In this document: positions 1 through 11,579 of the stretch, one piece after another | How the letters are laid out: every line of letters starts with the position of its first letter | Numbering within the stretch: position 1 is the stretch's first letter | Source: Phytophthora colocasiae | Lineage: Eukaryota > Oomycota > Peronosporomycetes > Peronosporales > Peronosporaceae | Direction of reading: 5' to 3' | Assembly (NCBI GenBank): GCA_018806915.1 | Contig: JAGKQI010000102.1 | Location: 806,001-870,000, forward strand | Length of the DNA stretch: 64,000 nt | Position numbers and translations under genes: made by a program | Notes under the pieces: generated by a model | The model's database searches: none | Seen by the model: the letters and a program-made list of their open reading frames with translations, nothing else | Told to the model about the DNA's origin: nothing

Positions 1-996
1 TTTGTACACCCGAACGCAATTACTTGCTTCATCACTAGCGTAAAACTCCCCAGCCGCGTCATCCACCGCAAGCCCATGCGGTAATGAGAGATGTGGGCTG
101 CCATCCATGTAACCTGCTCGGGCGGTCGATGCATCCAAGTTACAGGTCTGCCCCACAACCACTTGGGCGAAAAACAATTGAAAGAGCACACGAAGGTCAA
201 TGATCGAGATTCGAGCGCACATCTGCTCACACACTAGCAACATTAGCTTAACTCTTTAACTCTTCATGCCAAAATCTCGTTCACTCACCTAAAAGACGGC
301 CACAGCGAGTTGTTGCCATCGCTAAAGGCATTCGTTCTGGTATACTTCCAACGTTACCATCACTCCAAGAGGATGTGAACATCAACTTCTTGGTTTTCAG
401 ATCGAATCCATGAATTTTCGCTGTGGTATCTCCAATGAGGACAACATCATCTTCCAAGCCTACAATCGGCTTCTCCAGCGCTTTAACAGCTACCACTGCA
501 GCAGAAATCGGTAAAGCTCCTTCATCTCGTCCTGGTAATTGAAGCGTCGACGTCCAGAAAGCCCCAACTAGCTTTAGCTGCTTCTCGATATTAGAGATCA
601 TCATTTGCTCCTCATGCTCACGGTTGGTGATGCGATCCTCCTCCGCCTTTTTCTTCCTGCGAATCTCTTCTCGCTCCTGCAGATGCCGCTGTTCTTCAGC
701 AATTCGCTCTAAAACGACATGGACATGAGATGAAGATGACCTTCAACTTCAAAAATGCAATCTTGATTTGCTCACCGTCCTCAAGACGCTTGCATTCAGC
801 TTCCTGTTTCCTCCGGAGATCTTCCTGACGCTGGCGAGCCGCTTCTTCTAACCGCTGGTTCTCGAGTCTCTACACATGAAAGGAAAAGACACCATCAAGC
901 ACGACTGTGAATTTTATCACAGTGTGATCGATTAAAGCAGCGATATAGTCTCACACGTAGGCGCCGGAGATCAGCGAGCTGGTTCGCGCTCGTCAT
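1..996 (-). CDS. Coiled-coil / NHL-repeat protein (3' end outside window)
   Basis: A four-exon reading is open throughout: 996-955, 869-776, 708-289 and 233-1, with GT-AG introns of 85, 67 and 55 bases and matching phases. The N-terminal 80 or so residues are rich in Glu, Arg, Lys and Gln and look like a charged coiled coil. The rest resembles a beta-propeller: exon 4 contains an NHL-like blade (LPHGLAVDDAAGEFYASD followed by a VRVY strand). NHL propellers usually bind protein or RNA; the partner is unknown here. The gene lies 237 bases downstream of the HAD gene on the same strand. The start is the first ATG leading into the open exon chain. The acceptor at 235-234 was preferred to the AG at 224-223 because only it keeps the frame open. 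Function is not known. Confidence 0.7.
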
Positions 997-1233
997 CGCT
1001 CCAGCGACGCTTCAATGGATCACTCCAAGCAGCCGAAGATGGCAGTTATGAGGACTCATGAAATGACGCTTGTTCTTTGATCGTTGTGTTGCATATTATT
1101 ATAAAAAACGCCCCGACGTATTCGTTCTACATGGAGCTGATGCTTGTCTAAAAAATCGTTTGCGTCCCTAGTGGACAATCCTAGCATTGGTCTTGCCATA
1201 GTGTACGGATGTGGCGTCGGTTTAGGCGCCAGC

Positions 1234-2157
1234 TTAAATAGGCGAACCGCGAAGCTCAGCTAGCTGTGCGCGAGATAGTCGTAGGTCCAAATTGCTATCC
1301 CAGCCGCACATCTGCTCGAACGAGTCGTGTGTGAGTTCCACTTGCTGCAAAACCTCCTCGGCGTTTGGATGTTCGACGAACTTTAGCGTCTTGGCAAAAG
1401 TGCGACCTACATTCTGCACAGCGGCGAAGCAGGCGTCTCGTTCTGCCATGGAGTCTCCGATCGAGAGGAAGTTGAAGTACGCGTCCTGAGGGGCGGTAGG
1501 TTCCCTGAACGTCCGCGCGCTGGGCTCCTGAGCTGCAGAAGTCGCAAAACACTTGCGCGCAATCAGCTGCATGACCTCTTGCTTCCAGGCAGCCGAGTCG
1601 CCTCCTAGCCCGTAAGTCTGTTCGTACCAGCTCCGCGCAGAAACGATGTGCACGTCAGCAAGGTCTAACACGCTCTGTACGGCCGGCAAATACAGCGCAG
1701 CGGACATCTCGACCCAGCCGTACTCGGCAGCGGTAACCACAAACACGGGGCCATACGCCACCGCCTTCTGCAACAATTGTGCGACATGCGCGCCGATAAG
1801 CGTCAACACCTCGCGCTGCTCGGGGGTGACGGAGATCTGGTGGCCGCGGAACTTGGGCAGCAGGTCCTGCGCGTGCAGCCAGGAGCTGGGGCAGAGCGTG
1901 TCGTCCCAGTCGAAGACGACCACCGTGCGGTCCTTGACGGAGCTGGGGCCGTTCACGCCTGGACGCCGCTTGGGGGCCGTGACAGAGGGCGACACGGGCT
2001 TCATAGGTCGCATAGTCTCGACTGCGGAGGATGCGAACGCCATTGCTGAGGTGGTAGTGCGCGTGCCGCGGCGTGTTGGAGTGTGGCGGGGCTCAAAGCG
2101 GCGGTCGTTTCCAGCGGATTCCTCCTCTGGCCATAGAGAAGCGATAGCCAGAGACAT
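1234..2157 (-). CDS. HAD-superfamily hydrolase-like protein
   Basis: A 307-residue single-exon protein. After a low-complexity Ser/Thr/Arg/Pro N-terminus of about 75 residues, the sequence VVVFDWDDTL (residues 79-88) gives the HAD motif I Asp-x-Asp pair. A hydrophobic strand ending in Thr (FVVTAAE) fits motif II, a Lys in AWKQEV is a candidate motif III, and SIGDSMAERDA fits the acidic motif IV. Known HAD enzymes with these motifs are magnesium-dependent phosphatases or phosphotransferases; the substrate cannot be inferred. The ATG at 2157 was chosen because upstream sequence in frame is unlike protein; the ATG at 2043 is an alternative that would remove the disordered head. It is transcribed in the same direction as the NHL gene below it. 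Confidence 0.72.
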   Translation of the reverse strand: MSLAIASLWPEEESAGNDRRFEPRHTPTRRGTRTTTSAMAFASSAVETMRPMKPVSPSVTAPKRRPGVNGPSSVKDRTVVVFDWDDTLCPSSWLHAQDLLPKFRGHQISVTPEQREVLTLIGAHVAQLLQKAVAYGPVFVVTAAEYGWVEMSAALYLPAVQSVLDLADVHIVSARSWYEQTYGLGGDSAAWKQEVMQLIARKCFATSAAQEPSARTFREPTAPQDAYFNFLSIGDSMAERDACFAAVQNVGRTFAKTLKFVEHPNAEEVLQQVELTHDSFEQMCGWDSNLDLRLSRAQLAELRGSPI

Positions 2158-4524
2158 TTCGAGGTGCGTAGAGCCGGGCCTCACAACCATACACAGTGTA
2201 AGTAACCGGGTCAGAGAAAAGGCGGAAACGAGCTCGGCCCGTTGAAGCGACGCCGAGATACCTGAACTGAGGCGAAAGTATCTGGGCAACACTAGTGATG
2301 GTTCCAGACAACTTCGAGAGCTTATGTGTTTGGCAGATTTGGACTTTGCCCTGCGAAGATCATGCAGCACTACGACGTTCTTGCGAGACTCTCGTAGTGT
2401 TGCGAATGAGATGGCTGCGCAAAGGCCACTGCCAGAGAAGGGCGAGGCGCAATTGCAACGTTTGCCAGACGATAATCTTACCCAGGCACCAGCCACCAGC
2501 AGAGACTGCTTGTGCCTCGACTTGCTGCCATTTCTCCTCGCGTAGCGTTAGTGAAGGTCGTCACGATCCGAGAGGCGATGACGGATCCGCCGTCCTTTTG
2601 CAGGCAACGAAACCGCGCTGCCGCTGTTGGCTGCTAGCCCATTGGCCACACATTGGCGATGCCTTCAAGATGTTCGTTATCCTGTACACCAACTCGCTGT
2701 GCATGCATTTGGCGGCTGTCTGGTTGCGCTCGCACCGAGCTGATGGCGACTCGCACGTGTTTCTTGTCTGTGATTGCCGCCGGAGCAAGCCAGAAACCAG
2801 GGCCGCACACGAACATCGCGGCTGCGTTGGAAGAGAGCTCCGACCCCACCTGGACAGGAGAAACTTTCGCTGTCATTTCAGCTCAGCGAGTAACGTGGCT
2901 GCACTCCTTGAAGCCGCGTCGTCCGCCCGGCAACTCGCTGTCAACGGCAGCGGCAACAAAAGTTGCCTTTTCAAAAACTAGCGGCAAAAAATGTACATTG
3001 AACTCAGGTTTACAAAAGTTATGCGACACGACTGACGCAAGGCTCGGGCAGATACAGTACAACTGCACTTGTTGCTTCTTCCGACGACCCAGGTAAATTG
3101 CTTGCAGCGATGCAATGTTGTATCTAGTGAACGCTTTGCTTGGCAATGTCTGCAGGTTTGCCAACATCGTTGGATGGACGCAGGAACGACAAAGCTCACC
3201 ATAAACAATCTCTGGAAGGTGATTTGATCCTGGTTCTGTAATGGCTGGCGGTGCGTTTGCGAGCGCATTTAGGCAGACACATCCCTTGACGTCGCCACAG
3301 TACATTCCGAGCCCCATCGCTGGATTATCCGTGTGTAATTGCTCACGTCGGCGCCGCCACTGACAGCTATCCATCGCTACCTCAGCAGACTCGCGGCCAA
3401 CAACACGTCCAGAGTTTTCAATATCCACCTTCTTTCGCGGGTCCCAGGTCACTCACTACAGCACTCGTTCGACGCTACAGCTGATATCTATCACGCGCGT
3501 TACGCAATGGATTGCTATCGCAACCGCTTTGCTGTCTGGAGCGATGGTACCCAGTAGCAATTGGCGCTCTTCATCGATCGCGCGGTCGTCCAGCGCCACT
3601 TGCATCATGCTTTCTTGTGCATTGTGTATACTTAGTACTTGTACTAGTCGGGCGCCGCCGCTACGCGGCGGTAAGCGCGTGTTGTTTCGCTGCACACGTA
3701 TCTATTCGTATACCATCAGGTGTGGATCATGCACTCGTAACTTAACGTACCCCAGGTTGTACATGAACGTCTACTTGGCTATATTGGACGTACATACACG
3801 CTTCCTACTAATCTACAGGTTGTATATGCACAAATGTTCTAAGCCTGCCATACCATGTAGTACATATTCTCTTTCCTACATATCACATTTACATGCCCAC
3901 CTCTATATCCCTACATCTACATCCTTGTGTACATGTATCGTGCCCTAATGTGGTCACCGACCCTGACTCACTGATGTAGGTGACTCCGTGCATTCACATG
4001 CTGTTTGACACCGCGTCCAACGTCACTTCCTTCCTCTAGAATAATGTATTGAAAATTAAACCAGCGCAACTGGAATATGCATATTGAAGCTTTGTGTGGA
4101 TATCTACTGAGGTAAACACGCAGAGTTTCACATCTTTTCACCCTCTGCCCCCCCCCACCGTCATTGTGCTGCTGAAGTATAACATCATGCCCATAATAGA
4201 ATACATCACCGTGTAAGCATGTCCACCACACATTCCTGGTAGTAAGCTCTTCTATTCAACTTATGCAAATAGCACTGAAATAGCTACATGCCGTGCTAGT
4301 AAATAACTACTTCACACAATTTCATACCGTGCTCTAAACGCTCTAGCGATAGACTCACTTGTTCTCGCTCTTCCGTGCGGCCCAAAACTCGCTTTCAGGC
4401 CACCATTGGCAGCAAAAAGAACGTTAATTGGTAAAAATAATTTCCAATTATTTAATTGGCTAAAATCGATATGGTGATCCGTGTGACGGACGGACGGACA
4501 CCATGCTCTCCTCATTTTTTAGGA
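2158..4524. other. Intergenic, no supported gene
   Basis: Several open frames of 70-230 codons exist on both strands between 2295 and 3950, but they overlap each other antisense, have no recognisable domain and show no consistent exon structure. The minus frame 3452-2883 has a few Cys-rich stretches that could be a relic, but I cannot assign it. From about 3600 to 4500 the sequence becomes AT-rich with no coding look. The left end of the Helitron array starts at 4525. Confidence 0.5.
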
Positions 4525-4527
4525 CTA

Positions 4528-4700
4528 GCCGAGTGCCGCCCGCTTTTGCGGGCGGTTTGTATGTGTTTGGTTGAAACCCGTGGGGCTCACTGTTCCAGTT
4601 CGCCCCACTACTCTCCATCGGCGCCACACCTTCGGCGCGCGCCAGTTGGCCGAGGTGCTACCTTCGCTTCGCTCGGTAGGATGTATTTTAGCCAATCACC
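4528..4700 (-). repeat. 173-bp Helitron 3'-terminal repeat, copy 1
   Basis: This block and 4762-4934 are direct repeats that differ at only a few positions. Read on the minus strand each ends in a perfect CCGCCCGC/GCGGGCGG hairpin followed by CACTCGG and CTAG or CTAA, the layout of a Helitron 3' terminus. The interior also carries the CTTCGCTTCGCTCGG motif found in the 3' subterminal part of the full elements. Confidence 0.85.
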
Positions 4701-4761
4701 AGTGGGGGCTGCGAGCTCGCGAGCTCGCAGCTACTATTTCATACTTATCGAAGCAATTTTA

Positions 4762-4934
4762 GCCGAGTGCCGCCCGCTTTTGCGGGCGGTTTGTATGTGT
4801 TTGGTTGAAACCCGTGGGGCTCACTGTTCTAGTTCGCCCCACTACTCTCCATCGGCGCCACACCTTCGGCGCGCGCCAGTTGGCCGAGGTGCTACCTTCG
4901 CTTCGCTCGGTAGGATGTATTTTAGCCAATCACC
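4762..4934 (-). repeat. 173-bp Helitron 3'-terminal repeat, copy 2
   Basis: Second copy of the block at 4528-4700, offset by 234 bases. The hairpin is 4770-4777 with 4782-4789. The minus-strand end is CTAA instead of CTAG, still within the CTRR consensus. It could be the remains of a second element, or an internal duplicate made when a terminus was bypassed. Confidence 0.85.
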
Positions 4935-5020
4935 GGTCTGTAAAGCGAGGCAGCTCAGCATTTTAATCGTACTTTGCTTCATTTTGTCCAATCAAATATT
5001 TTGTGGCCGGGTGTGCGGAC

Positions 5021-5240
5021 CAATCAGAGGCCATTGAGAGGGTTATCATTAGTGGGCTATATTTGTAATTTTGGCATTCCTGAGAGCAGTCTAGAACATA
5101 GGGATAGGCTACACCATGGGACAATACAGTATAGAATACGTACATGTACGAAATGGAGAGACAGGTAGCTACGCAGGTTTATGCGCTACGACGTTGAACA
5201 GACACACAACGGACACACAGACGCCGCACTAGCCTAGAGA
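5021..5240 (-). repeat. Helitron 5'-end repeat shared with element C
   Basis: About 220 bases, from the ATCAGAGGCCATTGAGAGGG segment to GCACTAGCCTAG, recur at 25849-26058 with scattered substitutions and small indels. The pair brackets elements A, B and C. On the minus strand this is the 5' terminal region of the Helitron subfamily to which the 5' part of element C belongs. Confidence 0.85.
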
Positions 5241-5258
5241 GTAGAGACTAGCCGAGTG

Positions 5259-5277
5259 CCGCCCGCTTTGCGGGCGG
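5259..5277 (-). other. Helitron A 3'-terminal hairpin
   Basis: Perfect inverted repeat CCGCCCGC / GCGGGCGG with a 3-base loop, seven bases from the terminal CTAG. In Helitrons such a hairpin marks the end of rolling-circle strand transfer. Identical stems are at 12340-12358 (B) and 19419-19437 (C). Confidence 0.9.
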
Positions 5278-5452
5278 TGTGTATGTGTTAGGTCCCAACC
5301 CGTAGTGCTCGCTGTTCCAGCTCGCCCTACTACTCTGTAGCCCCTGCCTTCGCTTCGCTCGGAGGGGACAAAAACATACACAGTGTTTCATATGCACAGT
5401 GAACATGTATTTGTTGTTATGAAAAATGCAGTGATCTCCTTCTTCCTCTTGC

Positions 5453-8400
5453 TTACATCTCGAATATCTGTCGATAAACAATATTCTGTGTGTACACTCC
5501 ACCGGCGTCCACCTGGTCAGGATACTCGATCATCACCTTGAGTCTCGACCGCGCTGTCACTCTCGATAACGCCACGTACAGCTGTCCGTGTGAGAAGCAA
5601 GGAGTCGCCAAGTATAGTCCGAGATTTTGTACCGTTTGTCCTTGGGCCTTGTTGATTGTCATCGCAAACGCTGGTTGCACTGGGAACTGCTTACGACGTA
5701 GACGGAAGGGGAACTCACGCGTGTCCCCGTCACTGAGGAACACAATCCGCGGAATGAACACATGCTGGCCGTGGCGTTCCCCTGTCATGATGGTCGCATG
5801 GATCACGTGAGGTTTCAGCTCCACAACACGGAGGCGCGTTCCGTTGCACAGTCCAAGATTGGGATTCAGGTTGCGCATCATCATGATCGGCGCACCCTTC
5901 TTCAGAGTTAGTTTGTGCGGCGGGATTCCGTTCATATTCACTGAATGCAGGAGTTCAGGCTCAAAGTAATCAGCGTCACCGTCATTATCCACTGAATCGT
6001 TGGACAAATACTCCTGGGCGTCACCTTCCAGCTTCTGAGAAACAGCTTCGTTGATACGCTGCACGATCATGTTCGTAGTCGTCAATATCGTTCGGTTGGC
6101 AAAGTACTCATCCGTGGCGATCTCAGGGTTATTAATGTCTGCATACATCTCGTCAATGATGCGTCGCATGCCTCTGGGAGTGGTGCCAGGCCGAACCTCT
6201 TCATCTTCTTCTTCCGGCTCTTCCTCCGGTTCGCTCTCAACCAACATGTCGTTCGGGATCTTGATGAAATCTGGTCCAAGTCCAGCATTCACTTGGTGCC
6301 TTCCTTCGCCCACTTGAAGGAGAAACTCAGAGAATGCTGCCAGTTCTTCCGCTGTCGTTTCATTCGCAGCCGACCTCACACGCATGTTCTCCGTAAGATG
6401 AACTTGTTCGAATTTGCTCCACAACTCCGAAGACTTTAGACACGCGTCGATGGTATCCGCAGGCGTTCCCTGCAGTACCACCGGTAGAATTTGTCTGAAA
6501 TCTCCTGAAAGGACGACCACTTTCCCGCCAAATGGTTCATCGATGTCCAAGATATCCCATAGCGAACGGTCCACAGCCTCAAAAGCGTGACGATGGGCCA
6601 TCGGAGCTTCGTCCCAGATAATTAAACTGGCCATCTTGATAAGTTCCTTCAGGGCGGAGTTCTTATTGATCGCACACGTAGACTCCGCATTCAGCTTTAG
6701 CGGGATTCGAAAGGTAGAATGTGCAGTGCGACCACCCATTAGTAGAAGTGCGGCAATTCCACTCGAAGCTACCGCAATGGCAATTTTCCCAGACAAACGA
6801 ACTTTTGCCAGGATGTGCTTGAGCAAGGTTGATTTTCCAGTACCACCAGGTCCATCCAGAAAAAATAACTTGTTGCCTTCTGAAGATCCGTCGACAGCCG
6901 CCATGACTTTCGCGTAGATAGCTTGTTGACCTTCATTAAGTCCATCCTCATGCTCCACAATTTCTTGAAGCATGTGATAGTCATACGCCATGGTCTCGCG
7001 GTCAATCAAACTGGTGTTGGTCTGGAGTGCGTCTCGAAGAAGCAGATCAGGGAAATCGGCAAGTTGTGGAAGGTCAAACTCATGTACCGCTTTCCCACTC
7101 ACTTGAAGCAACTCGTTCAGACTCTTGAGCGTGTTAAACATCACCACGTCGTCCTTCGCTTGGCCTTCCATGGCGCGGAATCGACGGTGGAAATCCTCAG
7201 ACAATGCTCCGTAGTAATTATCCCATAGCTGACGCACCTGCGCAACCTGAGAGTATACTAACAGCGTAGCAAATAGCTGACGCAGTTGATACGCCATCTG
7301 GAACGTCGCGGCTTCCTCCATACAGGCTGCCCACTCCTCATCATTCTCGAGATATCCTAGACGTAACGCGGCATCCTTATACGATCCACATACGACGTTA
7401 TCCACAGTCCGGATATCCTGGAAAGAAGTAGGTCCTTTGCGATGGCATAGCAAGACGCGTAAGTAGAACCTCTCCTCATCTCGCGGAGACACGTGAATCA
7501 TTCGTCCTAGTGCAGCTTGATACTTTTTGCGGCGGACCCATATCTTGTGTTTGTCCCATCTAAAGTACTTCGGCACATCCTGATACACAATTGTCTTAGC
7601 TACCTGGTCTTCGGGCGCTCTACTCGCACATATGTCGAAGAAGGCAGTAAGCTTCGTGCGCTCACTACGATCCATGACGCGTTCCGGATCTTCGGTCTCG
7701 CGGAATACCACCATCTGCTCACCTTCGAGGTGTACCGTGAGCTGGAAAACCGCATGGACTTCCCTTGCACTACGTGCCCGAGGGAGACGCATACACGCCT
7801 CAATGGGAGAGATGTACCTCGCGCTTAAGTATCGGATGATCTCGTTGGGTTCCCGTGTGTCGATATTACCTTCGTCTTGCACCGTCTCCACTGTAATCAC
7901 AGCTCTGTCGGATCCCTTGTACACGTACTTGTAGAGATACTTCACCACTGACAGTGCTGTGCAGATTTCAATGTTGATGTGGCAGTTGTACTTGTATGAA
8001 AAGTATGGGTTGTATGGCACCACCCACTGATTCAGCGTAGCATTGTCGTACCGTCTTCCATTGAATGTAAAATCCTTCCGGTCGTCGTCGGCGTCTGTAC
8101 TGCGGGAAACCGTCTTCGCTCACCCGCGTTGTCTCCACGAACGGTTTCGGGTAGCCCTTTGTACACTTGCCATCCTTCATACAGACACACGATGGATTCG
8201 CCGCGCCACAGGGCCCGTGCATCATATTCGTCATGACCGTTTCATAAAGGCCGGGGTTGGTGTCAGGATCCGGTACTTCCGCCGACACAATCTTGTCAAT
8301 AATCTGCCTCGTGCGTGGCTTGTCCTCGTCCGCCAAGATGACAATGATGTGCGCATGAGGAAGTCCACGCTTTTGAAACTCCACCACGTAAATCCGCGCG

Positions 8401-11260
8401 GAAACCCGCCCAAGCACACCCTCGTCTAAGTCTTTTAAATGAGCAGCCAGCTTTGCTGCCATACTCTCGCGACGATGTCTGGGCGGTCTTGGGCGCTCTG
8501 GGTAGGATCGCGAATCTGCTCTTGGATCTCTTCCCACTTTGGATTGCAAGTCATCGTGTCGAAGATATCTGGCTTGCCGTACTCCTAACGATTGCCATCG
8601 AGTCTTGGTACGATTGGTACATCTGACGCGGGCTCCTGAGTGAGAAGACGGTAAGATGATCTTCTTCCCAACCTGATTGAGAAAGTGCCTGTTTCGGGCT
8701 CGGTCGGGGTGAGCCAGCTCTCCAGTGTCACGATCATATTCCGCCAGGAGTCCTTCGCCATCGCCAAGCGATAGTCCTAGCCTCTTCCATAGCTTCGCTC
8801 AGGTACGCATCTCGCAGTCCATTGTACTGGTAAGCACGGATCTCCTTTTGGTGAGTTGCTATCCAACGAAGTTCTTCTTGCTCGCATTTGGCTCTCTGGT
8901 CCACACAATACTGTTGGAAAAGGCGCCCCCCTTTATGTAAAGCTGATCGGTCATCGTCCTTTTGGAAGAGTCGATACGCGACGTGCTCACGTAGAGGCAT
9001 AGCGCGTTTGTTCCTGCGCACCACATCACCTTCGTACGTATCCGTATACGTCCACCCCAGTTCTCCATACGGAAGAAGTAGCGGGTACTGAAGGGGTCGT
9101 AGTTGGCGTTTGTTTCCCAGAGACGCATGAGATTTCTGTCTTTTGTATATACCAAGAGATCGCGAGGCTGTGCGAGGTTGCCGTCTTCAATCATAGTGAC
9201 GGCCACTTCAGAAACCGTCGGCAGATTTTCCGTTCGAGGTCTGGAAGGATTGTTTCTCAGACGGAACACCAAGTCGATTGGCTGCTGCATATCGCTTTGA
9301 CGCACCCTTTCGCCAAACGTGAGAAACTGCTGAGCGAACGGGTTGTACCTTTGCATCACCCGCTCGATGTCTAACAAAGCCACAGGGTCCAGGTCTGCGA
9401 AAATCCCCATACGTCTCTCAGCTCGGCGCTCCATGTCCGGATCGACGATATAGATCTGCGCAAACTTGGGCTGAGTCCTTTGGCCAGTTCGACGATCAAT
9501 GTATGGCAACAAAGAACCCATGTAGTGGCCCATAGCACCTTGAATTCGGTAGGAGTATACGCCACGTTCACCCGCGACGCTGTTGTCCTGGTTGACGTTC
9601 TGAAACCTACCCGTGGTCGGGTTTGAAGCACCGATAGACGTAAAGGCAAACGCCTGGTTGTACGCCCGTATCTTTTTTCGAAAATCGGGGTCACCGTAAA
9701 GCTGGAGAAGTTCTTCTGGAGCAGGAGCCAGAGGTGGTAGTCTGACTTTTCCCTCGATACAACAGGCTGTTTTGCTTTCACCAGGCCATTTCCACGCGTT
9801 ACAGTGGCCACAGACTACAGTGGGGAAGGCGATGGCGCCTGGTGTGTTTGTGAACATCTGGACCCTGACCATGGACGGTAAGAAGTCTTCGTGGTTCGCG
9901 AGTGCTTGGCGATGGCGGGTGGTTCGCCGACGATCGCGAACTCGCTCGCGCCCCTCTTCGCGTTCTTCTTCTGTCTGTAGAGCCCTTCGAATGGCGTGGC
10001 GCTCTCGGTCCCGTTCTCGCTCGTCCCCGCGCTCCACTTCTGGCATCTGCCTTCTTGCATCGGCCCGGCGTTCTCGGTCGGCTTCACGCTGCGACTCGCG
10101 TTCAACGGCCGACTGTAGATCCCTTGCAATAGCGCGACGCACTTGGTCAGCTTCCCGCTGTGTAGCGCGCTCATCATCTTCCCGCGCGTCTCTAGCATTC
10201 GCATGTCGCACACGGTCAGCGTCACGCTGGATCTCGCGCTCCTCTTCAGTCATCTGGGACCTGCGGACAGCTTTAACCGCTGCATTGTATGGCCTCGCTT
10301 GATTACGCTCATCCTCATCCTGGAAGAGAACGCTGGCGAACTCGCGCGGCGGTATTTGCTTCTTGTTCTTGACGACGCCCTTGGTCGTTAAGACTCGCCC
10401 GTCTTCTTTGTCCTGCAATACGGTTACGGTCCCTTTCGGCTTGGCGCCGTTCTTCACTCTGCTGAGCTCGGCTGGCGCGTCGTTGTTCAGTGTTTCTTCG
10501 TTTCGCAGCCTCTCGCTGTGAAGATGTCATATTTGCACGGCGTGCTCGTGTACGCTTTGCATCCCTCGCTCTCTTTGCTGCCGCACGATCTTCTGTACGT
10601 ATGTCGGAAGGTAAAGCATCTGTTGGAATACCTGGGACGCTGTTGGCGGGGGCTGGTGCGGCCGAAGATCCCGCTGTGGCAACATCTCGGCCTTGAATCA
10701 CGGCACCAATACGAAGTCCCTCCGCATACGCTGCAGCAAACCGACGTTGATGTTCCGCAGGGTCATATTCTTCTTGTTTGCCTTCCTGTTCCGTGACGCA
10801 TGATCTCAGGTAAATTGACGGACGATGAATCTGAAGGTTGCGATCGATTAGCAGTAATTATCGATTGACGCGCCGAACGTCGAGCGCGCATGCGCTGTTG
10901 TAGTCGGGTAGCAGCTTGAGATTTATTCCGCAACCGTCGTTTACGTTGCTCTTCAGTCTCAGGAACTTCAGGGGAAGCATAACGGCGTTCTAAAACCTCT
11001 TGTTCTGCCTGAGTAACGTGGACTTGCGACAAACGTCCAGCAGCTACCCTATCGCGTTGGTGGGCAAGGCGATGCGATAGCTGCCGGTCCTGAAGGCGAG
11101 ATCGAGCCTGGCGGCGATTAGCCTCGCGGCGACGTCTGACGGCATCGTCTTCGGGGTCAGGCGGAGTTCGGTAGCGGGCTTCAAGTACGCGCCAGTCCTT
11201 CTGGCTAGCCATTGCCTTGTTGGAGGCAAATTGAGAAGTGAGAGCTTCCAAGTAAGGCAC
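5453..11260 (-). pseudogene. Helitron A Rep/helicase (RepHel), frameshifted
   Basis: The parts of a RepHel transposase are here in order on the minus strand but not in one frame. They are: an Arg/Glu/Gln-rich charged N-terminus (11260 to about 9950); a Cys finger (CGHCNAWKW then CC); the Rep nuclease HAH motif at 8357-8349 within LPHAHIIVIL; the two-tyrosine motif KYLYKYVYKG near 7919-7942; and a Pif1-type SF1B helicase with GPGGTGKST (about 6850-6830), IIWDEAPM, GDFRQILPVV, TINKAQGQT and YVALSRV. A 2-base loss in an A run at about 8068-8072 separates the HAH and Tyr motifs. Several one-base indels in G, C and T runs break it further, and a compensated pair scrambles about 10 residues near 7755-7785. 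As it stands it cannot make a single RepHel protein. Some indels could be assembly errors. Confidence 0.85.
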
Positions 11261-11579
11261 GGAGTCTGGGCACGATGTTCCACGAATATAGCCAGCGCGG
11301 TTCGATCGTGAAGCGCCTCTACATAACTCAAATTGGACTCATGACGCGCCGGTGTTGAAAGGAGATCATTGAAGTTATTTTTTTCGCACATATGTAACCT
11401 GTGGAAATTCTTACGTAAAACATATAAGCGCAATGTCGCTATATTGAACAAATCAATATAAAAACAGTAAAAAATACAAAAATGCAAAATATGACACAAC
11501 CTACACTAAGATGTTTTAAATGGAAAATCAAAGTTAACTACTTCATTCGTAATTAACCAAAAACAATGTAGATAAATGC

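Larger units (their letters stand above)
4525..5247 (-). mobile_element. Non-autonomous Helitron derivative
   Basis: On the minus strand this segment begins at 5247 with TCTCTACTC followed by TAGGCTAGTGCGG, like the 5' ends of the adjoining full Helitrons. It ends at 4528-4525 with CTAG, preceded by an 8-bp GC hairpin (4536-4543 with 4548-4555, loop TTTT). The base after CTAG is T, as expected for Helitron insertion between A and T. It has no Rep/helicase gene. It contains two copies of the 3' terminal region (see the repeat entries); the inner copy ends in CTAA. Its 5' part (5021-5240) matches the 5' end of element C at 25849-26058 rather than that of A and B. Confidence 0.7.

Noticed and set aside
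2295..2981. 228-codon plus-strand open frame
   Set aside because: Overlaps other open frames on both strands and has no domain, signal peptide or effector motif; probably chance in GC-rich DNA.
2883..3452. 189-codon minus frame with scattered Cys
   Set aside because: No recognisable family, no supported exon structure and overlapping plus-strand frames; left as unassigned.
4456..5037. 193-codon plus frame over the Helitron terminal repeats
   Set aside because: Its own protein contains a duplicated segment only because the two 173-bp repeats lie in frame; not a gene.
9772..10302. Ser/Arg-rich plus-strand frame resembling an SR protein
   Set aside because: It is the antisense shadow of the Arg/Glu repeat region of RepHel and recurs in each copy.
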